Positions 15,443 through 20,647 of a DNA stretch of 20,647 bases are shown here, piece by piece. Under the pieces are notes generated by a model. The model was not told the DNA's origin. It saw only the letters and a program-made list of their open reading frames with translations, and made no database searches. Position 1 is the stretch's first letter. Each line of letters starts with the position of its first letter. This stretch comes from JANOBD01 sp031411495. GTDB lineage: Bacteria; Planctomycetota; Phycisphaerae; Tepidisphaerales; Tepidisphaeraceae. A program made the position numbers and the translations under genes. The stretch spans positions 1 to 20,647 of the forward strand of contig JANOBD010000048.1 in assembly GCA_031411495.1 (NCBI GenBank), given 5' to 3'.

Positions 15443-17569
15443 TCAGGCGCGCCGGCGGCGAATGGAAAGGAGCGATATCGAGGCGAGAATCCCCGAGACG
15501 CTTGCAGGCTCGGGCGCACTTACCGCGAAGAACTTCACGTCGCTGCCGGCACTGACCCAAAGCAGATTCTGGTAGACGTCACGGCCGAAAGTCGGATCAG
15601 TCCACATCAGCGTCCAGTTGGTGCCATCACTCACCCAGAGCTTGAGGATCTGCTCCGGCAAACCCATTCGCGCGGCGCGCAGGTCGTCATAACGCACCAG
15701 CAGATCAATCGCGTCGTACGAACTCTCGGTGTCCATTTCCCATACGCCAATGAAATGATGCTTGGTCGGCAGTGTCGGTATCTTGGTGGAGAACGTATCG
15801 ACAAAAGAGATCGACACCTGGGCGTCGCGCGAGGCATTGTGGAGAGTGACTCGCGCACCATTGATACTGAGAGACTGTGCTTCCCCGGGAACCGTTGGCC
15901 GGGAAAAGCTCGTACCTTCCTCCGCGCCCGCCGAAAGCGATTGGCTGAGATCAGCAAGCCTTGTCGGGGACCAGCTCGTGTCCGAGTAGCCGCCGTAATT
16001 CGCGGAAGTGCCCGCGAACGTAATCGTTCGCGATGCGACGGCACTCTTGGTGGGCCGAAGTTGAGGGACGTTCGCCGGCGGACTTGTCGTCGAAGCTGCT
16101 CCCGCTGTGCCGCCACCGCCCGAGCTGCCAGGATCGGGAACGTGTCCCACGACCGCCGTTGTCACCGACTCGGGCGCGTCTTCGTTCGACGTCACCGCTA
16201 ACGGAACCGCGGGACCTGAACCCGCAGTTCCCGAACCCGGTGGAAGGACAGAGTTCCAGGCGTCGTGGCCGGGCGCGGCAGGAGCATCCACGTTCGTTGC
16301 AGTGGGCGGTTCAACGGTCGTACTTGAACGAGTAGGCGCAGAAGACGTAAGCAACGCCGACGGTGCCGGGCGCACTGCGATCGGCATCGGCGACGTAATC
16401 ACGTGCTCTATTCGCGGCGAACGACCGATTGCCGGCGTGGATGGCACACCCACCGAGGCCGTAGCAAGGGGCATCGGGATTCCGACCGAGTTCTGAACGG
16501 TGATTGGCCCACTTGAACGAATCGATTCATCAAGCGTCGTGATGGGTGGATACTTTGCGCCAGCAGCGTTGGCCAGTGCGACGCTATACATCGCGGCATG
16601 CAGGCCGACATCCACATCGGCCGCCGGAGTGGCGGCACTCGAGATCAGTCGGGGTGCGGGAACCGTGAACTGAAGTTTCGGAATCGAGGGCGCGTGAAAA
16701 CCTGGGATCAGGTCGCGGATGACCTTTGGCAAAAACTGCTGGATCTGGCCAGAGGTCATGCTGATCGCGGATCCGAGCACGACGGCGGACATCAGGACAC
16801 GGAGCTTGCTTCCGCCAATCAGGTCGGTGATGAGCCGGAGTGAATTCGCTCCGGGGCCGGCGCTGAAGACCGGAGCCGCAGCGTGTCCCAGTGCGATGGC
16901 GGACGCCTGTCGGGCTGTTCTAGACATCATGTGCGAACAGACAGAACTGCAAACGACTTCGGTGAGAAGTGCGGTAAGCACAACCGTCGGAAGCGCGATG
17001 CCCCTGTTCGAGAGCCGTTTCCGAAGTTGTTCGCGCGCACGGTGCAGTCGGACGCCCAGTGTGCTCGGCTTGAGCTTGAGTTGATCCGCCATTTCCTCGC
17101 GCGAGAGGCCGCCGAAGTAATGCAGGATCAACGGCATTCGATAGGAGGCGGGGAGTTTGGCGAGTTCTTCGTTGAGGATTCCCTTGAGTTCACCATTTCC
17201 TGCGTGGTCGGAAGAATCCAGCGGGGCTTCCTCGCTGGTCATTTCGCTTCGGAGGTTTTCGCGATTGATTCGGCGCTTCTTGCTTCGGATCAGGTCCAGC
17301 GAAAGGCGATGGGCGACTTTGCGGAGCCAGGCTTCAGGCTGCCGAATTTCGCCGTTGAGCCTCGATTTCGAGGCGAGCGTAAGGAAAGTGGCCTGGGTGG
17401 CGTCCTCGGCGTCGTGGGGATCTCGGGTGACCTTTAGACAGGTCGCGTAGACCATTGCGGCATGCCGGCGCATGAAGGCCTCAAACGGCACGGAATCGCC
17501 CGTCCGCTCAAATTCGCGAAGTAATTGGACCGAGGTCTCGGCCAACTGTGTTTCGTCGATCGCTACCAA
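15443..17569 (-). CDS. ECF sigma factor fused to a PEP-CTERM exoprotein-like C-terminus
   Basis: A 708-aa protein with two unlike halves. Residues 1-190 are an ECF sigma factor: region 2 (about 29-100, with DPHDAEDATQATFLTL and RQPEAWLRKVAHRLSLDLIR) and region 4 (about 135-187, helix-turn-helix LSREEMADQLKLKPSTLGVR). Two hydrophobic segments follow, at about 192-210 and 257-272, then a long Pro/Ala/Ser/Thr/Gly-rich linker (about 300-510). The end (about 515-685) is a beta-rich domain with LLVRYDDLRAARMGLPEQIL and LWVSDGTNWTLMW, resembling the terminal module of planctomycete exoproteins. It closes with a PEP-CTERM tail: PEP (686-688), hydrophobic segment, RRRR (704-707). I see no frameshift or internal stop, so it is one continuous gene. 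Translation probably starts at TTG 17569, which has a good ribosome site. Long C-terminal extensions are known in planctomycete ECF factors; a sorting tail on one is unusual. Confidence 0.9.
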   Translation of the reverse strand: MVAIDETQLAETSVQLLREFERTGDSVPFEAFMRRHAAMVYATCLKVTRDPHDAEDATQATFLTLASKSRLNGEIRQPEAWLRKVAHRLSLDLIRSKKRRINRENLRSEMTSEEAPLDSSDHAGNGELKGILNEELAKLPASYRMPLILHYFGGLSREEMADQLKLKPSTLGVRLHRAREQLRKRLSNRGIALPTVVLTALLTEVVCSSVCSHMMSRTARQASAIALGHAAAPVFSAGPGANSLRLITDLIGGSKLRVLMSAVVLGSAISMTSGQIQQFLPKVIRDLIPGFHAPSIPKLQFTVPAPRLISSAATPAADVDVGLHAAMYSVALANAAGAKYPPITTLDESIRSSGPITVQNSVGIPMPLATASVGVPSTPAIGRSPRIEHVITSPMPIAVRPAPSALLTSSAPTRSSTTVEPPTATNVDAPAAPGHDAWNSVLPPGSGTAGSGPAVPLAVTSNEDAPESVTTAVVGHVPDPGSSGGGGTAGAASTTSPPANVPQLRPTKSAVASRTITFAGTSANYGGYSDTSWSPTRLADLSQSLSAGAEEGTSFSRPTVPGEAQSLSINGARVTLHNASRDAQVSISFVDTFSTKIPTLPTKHHFIGVWEMDTESSYDAIDLLVRYDDLRAARMGLPEQILKLWVSDGTNWTLMWTDPTFGRDVYQNLLWVSAGSDVKFFAVSAPEPASVSGILASISLLSIRRRRA

Positions 17570-17577
17570 ATGAAACG

Positions 17578-17584
17578 CTCTCCC
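17578..17584 (-). promoter_or_regulatory. Ribosome binding site deciding the TTG start of the sigma fusion
   Basis: GGGAGAG on the minus strand lies 8 nt before the TTG at 17569. No ATG or GTG occurs in frame near it, and the sigma region 2 homology begins soon after, so this site fixes the unusual TTG start. Confidence 0.7.
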
Positions 17585-17602
17585 ATTCAGAAGACGCCGA
17601 GG

Positions 17603-17628
17603 CGAGTCACGTGTTACACGTTGACTCG
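17603..17628. promoter_or_regulatory. Palindrome upstream of the sigma fusion, operator candidate
   Basis: Arms CGAGTCACGTGT and ACACGTTGACTCG are reverse complements apart from one inserted T. The palindrome is centred about 47 nt upstream of the TTG start. It could be a protein-binding operator or a hairpin in the mRNA leader. The half-site CGAGTCAC recurs at 18238-18245, at the start of the divergent gene. Confidence 0.4.
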
Positions 17629-17771
17629 AACCGAAAGGCGGACCTTAAATCATCAGTGCTCAGGATATCCGCTCCCCCGTTAACGTCCACCCATCCTTAC
17701 CGCATTGCGGAGTACGGCTTCTTCGGTACCGACGAATCAGGATCCGTCAACCCACGGATATTCGGTAAGCT

Positions 17772-17806
17772 GGTGGATCCGGTAAAAGCCGTTTCCGGGC
17801 TCCACC
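17772..17806. other. Strong hairpin in the divergent spacer
   Basis: GGTGGA (17772-17777) pairs with TCCACC (17801-17806), and the stem continues TCCGG with CCGGG through one bulge, then AAA with TTT around a short loop. No T-run follows on either strand, so it is not a standard intrinsic terminator. It may be a structured leader, a small RNA or a binding site. Confidence 0.35.
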
Positions 17807-18230
17807 GCGGGCAACGACACAGTTCACAGATTTGACACAACTCAACCTACCCGTAAAGACCGAACACAGCGGTCTGCTCTATGCAATTCGGGGTACGGGA
17901 TGATGACAGGATTTTAGATAGATTTTCTTGCAGTATTCGGTTATGAAATGATCCCGGAGCGTGAGTGGATGCGATGGACGACTTCCGTATCGTCTGTCTT
18001 GGGCTGCAAAGTCATTAGTTTTTCTGCGGCTTTGTCCTCACGTCAACCGGGTTCCGTTGCCCGTTTGGCGTCCTCCACACTTGGCTCAGTTCGGTAGCCG
18101 ATTCTTGTTTTTTTCGCGCGGCCACGCAACCCGTAGTCGTGCATCATTTTGCGCATCAGAACCATGTTAGGTTCCGACTAACCGTTGTCGGCGTCTACAC
18201 AAGTCTATTTCCGCCAGAAGGAGAGATTGA

Positions 18231-20647
18231 ATGCTGTCGAGTCACATCACCTCACGTCGCGCCTCACAGGGCGCTCTTATGCTTGCTATCGTCGGTACCC
18301 TTGCCCAGCAGGGCCTCGCCGTTCGTGGATTGGATACTCCCAAGTCGCAATTGGGAAGTAACCTGAATGGGACCCTGAACTGGGTGAACACGATGGTTCA
18401 GTCCAACGGTTCGGTCGGCCAGGATGCGGGTACACCCGTTACACACGGTTCCGGCGATGCCGCCACCGCATGGACGAACCCACTCGGCGGCGCTTGGGCC
18501 GACGGCACCAACTGGTCACTTGGGGCCGCCCCGACTTCTGCCGACGATGCCACGTTCGGCCTCGCCAGCACCTATACCGTAGCGGGCGCAGCCGGTTCGA
18601 CCGCGCGGACCCTCGCGGTTACCGCCGGCGACGTCACGCTCTCTGGCGGGACTTTCGATCTTGCCGCAACGACGAATGTCGGCGTCGGCGCCGCGTCGGC
18701 AAGCAACGCCATCACCAGCCTTGCTGTCGGCACGACTGCCGCTGGCGCTTCGCTTACGATCAACGGCGCGGCTGATGTCACGTATCGCCAAGGCTATGTC
18801 GGTCAGCAGCTCGGCTCGACGGGAACGCTCACTGTCTCCGGCGCAGGCACCTTCGTTCATCCCGGTGCCGACGGCGCATCAAACGGTCGCTTCGGATCGC
18901 TCGGCGGAAGCGGCACCATCAACATCAAGGACGGGGCCGAAGTTCGCGCCCGCCTGTTCGAGTTCGGTCGGCAGGACGGCCCGAATACCATCACGGTCAA
19001 TGTGAGCAACGGCGGCAAAATCAGCAGCCTTGACGCCACGAATGGTCAGGTCGTGCTTCCCCGCGGTGTCGGCGTTACCGCGAACGTCAATTTCCTGGGC
19101 GGCGGAACCGGCGATGTCGTAACTATGTTCAGCGGTGGCGCTACCGGCAACGGCAACACCGGCAATCTGAATATCGACGGCGCGAACAGCCGTCTTCGTG
19201 TGAACAACGTCTTCGTCTCCAACGGCGGCAGCGGCGGCACGTTCGACATCGGCACCACCACCGTTAACATCACCAACGGCGGAACGTTGTCGCTCGGTCG
19301 CCTCAACGGCAACCAGGATGGCGGCGACGTTGCCAACATCGCACGCGCCACCACCACGATCAACGTCGATGGCACGAACAGCACCCTGGATATTTCCAAC
19401 GGTACCGGCTTCGCCAACAGCTACATCGTGCTCGGACAAGGTGCCAACACCACCAGCAATCTCAACGTCAGGAACAACGGCGTTGTTAATATCACTGATA
19501 CGGACAGCACCGCCGGCAGCGGCTTCATCTCGATCGCCGGCGACCGCAACACCGTGGCGAACGTCACGCTGCAGAGCGGCGGACGAATCAACGTTCAGGA
19601 TCAGTGGACGATGGGCGACTCCGTGTTCGCCGCCGACGGAACATCAGGCGGCACCGCTACCGTCAACATCAGCGGCGGCGCGAAGTTCATCGGGACGGGC
19701 ATCACCGGCAATCCGGCTTCGGGCTTTACCGGCCTCGATCAGGATGACGTTGCCAACATCACCGTCTCGGGCGCAGGCTCGGAACTCAAGAATCCGGGCG
19801 GCGCGATTTCCTTCGGCGGCGGCAACTCAACGACGGCCGACTTCACCGCAGGCGGCGGCAGGACCAACCTCACCATTAACTCCGGCGGTGTCGTGTCAAC
19901 CGGTGTCTATCTACTCGCTCGCGACCCGGGCGCGTCGGCGGGGACTGGCGCTCGTACCACCATCACCGTCGATGGTGCCGGGTCTGGCCTGTTGGCGGTT
20001 GGACCCAGCGCTGCTGGCAACACCATCACCGATGGCTTCTTCACCACCTCCAGCGCCACCACCGACGAGTTCGGCTTCCCGATCACCGGTTCGGGCGACG
20101 CGACCTTTGGCGTCGTGAACATCAGCGTCACCAATGGCGGCCTCTTTGATGCCGAAGAAGCGATGTTCCTCGGCGACACCGCCTCGGGCTCCACGACCAT
20201 CACGGTCAGCGGTGCCGGTTCGATCATGGACGCCGGCCGTCAGCTCACCCTCAATGGCGATGGCCTGACCGCCTCGGTCACCACGCTCAACATCAACAGC
20301 GGCGGGGTGATTCGAACTTCGAGTTCGACGAATGCGACCTCCGGTTCGATGTTCATTGGAACGGCTGCCGCATCCGGCGGTGGTTCGACCATCGGCATCA
20401 ACCTCACGGGCGCCGGCAGCAAGCTGCAGAGTTCTGCCAGCATCCTTCTGGGCGGCACCTTTGATGCCAACAACGTTGAAACGCTGGGCATTCCCGTCAC
20501 GCTCACCGCCGGTGCGGGCACTTCGGTCATCGCTGCCGGGAGCCTGGACCTGGCTTCCAACAGCACCATGACCACCGCCGGCACGGTTTCGGTCGCGGGC
20601 GTCTCCACGATTGGCGGCACCTGGACGATCAGCGGCGGCGATCCGTT
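18231..20647 (+). CDS. Giant secreted T5SS/PEP-CTERM-type repeat protein (3' end outside window)
   Basis: The frame starts at ATG 18231, 8 nt after a perfect GAAGGAG, and runs open to the window edge: at least 805 residues with no stop. A signal peptide occupies about residues 1-31 (twin Arg at 9-10, hydrophobic GALMLAIVGTLAQQGLA). After a short linker comes WADGTNWSLGAAPTSADDATF, a common opening of planctomycete exoproteins. The rest is a long series of degenerate repeats of roughly 35-60 residues rich in Gly, Asn, Thr, Ser and Val, with motifs such as TTTINVDGTNSTLDISNG, LNVRNNGVVNITD and ITVSGAGSELKN. This fits the T5SS/PEP-CTERM-associated repeat (TIGR04393), which probably folds as a right-handed beta-helix. 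I see no cysteine and very few lysines. A PEP-CTERM or autotransporter tail is expected beyond the window but is not seen. Confidence 0.88.
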   Translation, partial: MLSSHITSRRASQGALMLAIVGTLAQQGLAVRGLDTPKSQLGSNLNGTLNWVNTMVQSNGSVGQDAGTPVTHGSGDAATAWTNPLGGAWADGTNWSLGAAPTSADDATFGLASTYTVAGAAGSTARTLAVTAGDVTLSGGTFDLAATTNVGVGAASASNAITSLAVGTTAAGASLTINGAADVTYRQGYVGQQLGSTGTLTVSGAGTFVHPGADGASNGRFGSLGGSGTINIKDGAEVRARLFEFGRQDGPNTITVNVSNGGKISSLDATNGQVVLPRGVGVTANVNFLGGGTGDVVTMFSGGATGNGNTGNLNIDGANSRLRVNNVFVSNGGSGGTFDIGTTTVNITNGGTLSLGRLNGNQDGGDVANIARATTTINVDGTNSTLDISNGTGFANSYIVLGQGANTTSNLNVRNNGVVNITDTDSTAGSGFISIAGDRNTVANVTLQSGGRINVQDQWTMGDSVFAADGTSGGTATVNISGGAKFIGTGITGNPASGFTGLDQDDVANITVSGAGSELKNPGGAISFGGGNSTTADFTAGGGRTNLTINSGGVVSTGVYLLARDPGASAGTGARTTITVDGAGSGLLAVGPSAAGNTITDGFFTTSSATTDEFGFPITGSGDATFGVVNISVTNGGLFDAEEAMFLGDTASGSTTITVSGAGSIMDAGRQLTLNGDGLTASVTTLNINSGGVIRTSSSTNATSGSMFIGTAAASGGGSTIGINLTGAGSKLQSSASILLGGTFDANNVETLGIPVTLTAGAGTSVIAAGSLDLASNSTMTTAGTVSVAGVSTIGGTWTISGGDP

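Larger units (their letters stand above)
17570..18230. other. Inverted-repeat-rich divergent spacer, sigma fusion / giant repeat protein
   Basis: The spacer is 661 bp without a supported gene; small open frames have no ribosome site or domain. It holds several inverted repeats: 17603-17628, ATCCGT/ACGGAT (17742-17759), 17772-17806, AGACCG/CGGTCT (17857-17875) nested inside CCCGTA/TACGGG (17850-17899), GAACC/GGTTC (18159-18174) and CCGAC/GTCGG (18174-18191). The right end carries GAAGGAG before the ATG at 18231. Control of both genes probably lies here, but no promoter is convincing. Confidence 0.6.

Noticed and set aside
17548..18170. Small plus-strand open frames in the sigma/exoprotein spacer
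   Set aside because: They lack ribosome sites and recognisable sequence, and one overlaps the start of the sigma gene.
18600..20600. Many short repeated DNA words, considered as a CRISPR or tandem array
   Set aside because: They are imperfect, codon-phased repeats within a single long coding frame; there is no constant repeat and spacer pattern.

Overview
The window looks like a GC-rich bacterial chromosome segment, most likely from a planctomycete and perhaps a Phycisphaerae/Tepidisphaerales-like lineage. The main reasons are two proteins with C-terminal PEP-CTERM sorting tails, an ECF sigma factor with a very long C-terminal extension, a giant T5SS/PEP-CTERM-type repeat protein, and short inverted-repeat elements of a kind I recall from planctomycete genomes. 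The lineage is an inference from gene content; no rRNA or tRNA gene is present.

Left part (1-5377). A tight plus-strand cluster encodes a hotdog-fold thioesterase, an M20 metallopeptidase, a LOG-family nucleotide phosphoribohydrolase and a TonB-like membrane-anchored protein. It converges on carA (minus strand), the small subunit of carbamoyl-phosphate synthetase. After a 443-bp gap with a GAGCGGA-type simple repeat and a hairpin terminator comes a 64-aa cysteine-rich lipoprotein on the minus strand.

Middle part (5378-11516). A secreted PEP-CTERM protein is followed by a stand-alone SpoVR gene. SpoVR converges on a YlmA-like ABC ATPase across a near-perfect 49-bp inverted repeat that also codes the last residues of the ATPase. 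A divergent gene encodes a membrane-anchored PDZ-like protein. A PfkB-family sugar kinase and a PIN-like protein follow on the minus strand, separated by a pair of inverted CACGAAG-type repeats.

Right part (11700-20647). Homoserine dehydrogenase, a class I methyltransferase and an ApgM-like enzyme form a plus-strand group. The methyltransferase and ApgM-like genes overlap by 4 bp, and the context fits the proposal that this ApgM relative is a homoserine kinase for threonine synthesis. A DUF421/YetF membrane protein follows. The most striking locus comes next: a 708-aa minus-strand protein that starts as an ECF sigma factor and ends as a PEP-CTERM exoprotein. It is divergent from an open-ended surface protein of at least 805 aa built of beta-helix-like repeats. 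The 661-bp spacer between them is rich in inverted repeats. I suggest, as a hypothesis only, that this is a one-protein surface-to-RNA-polymerase signalling device linked to the exoprotein.

Translation signals fall into two groups. About half of the genes have clear Shine-Dalgarno sequences, while several others have none and instead carry a -10-like hexamer 6-10 nt before the ATG, which suggests leaderless transcripts.
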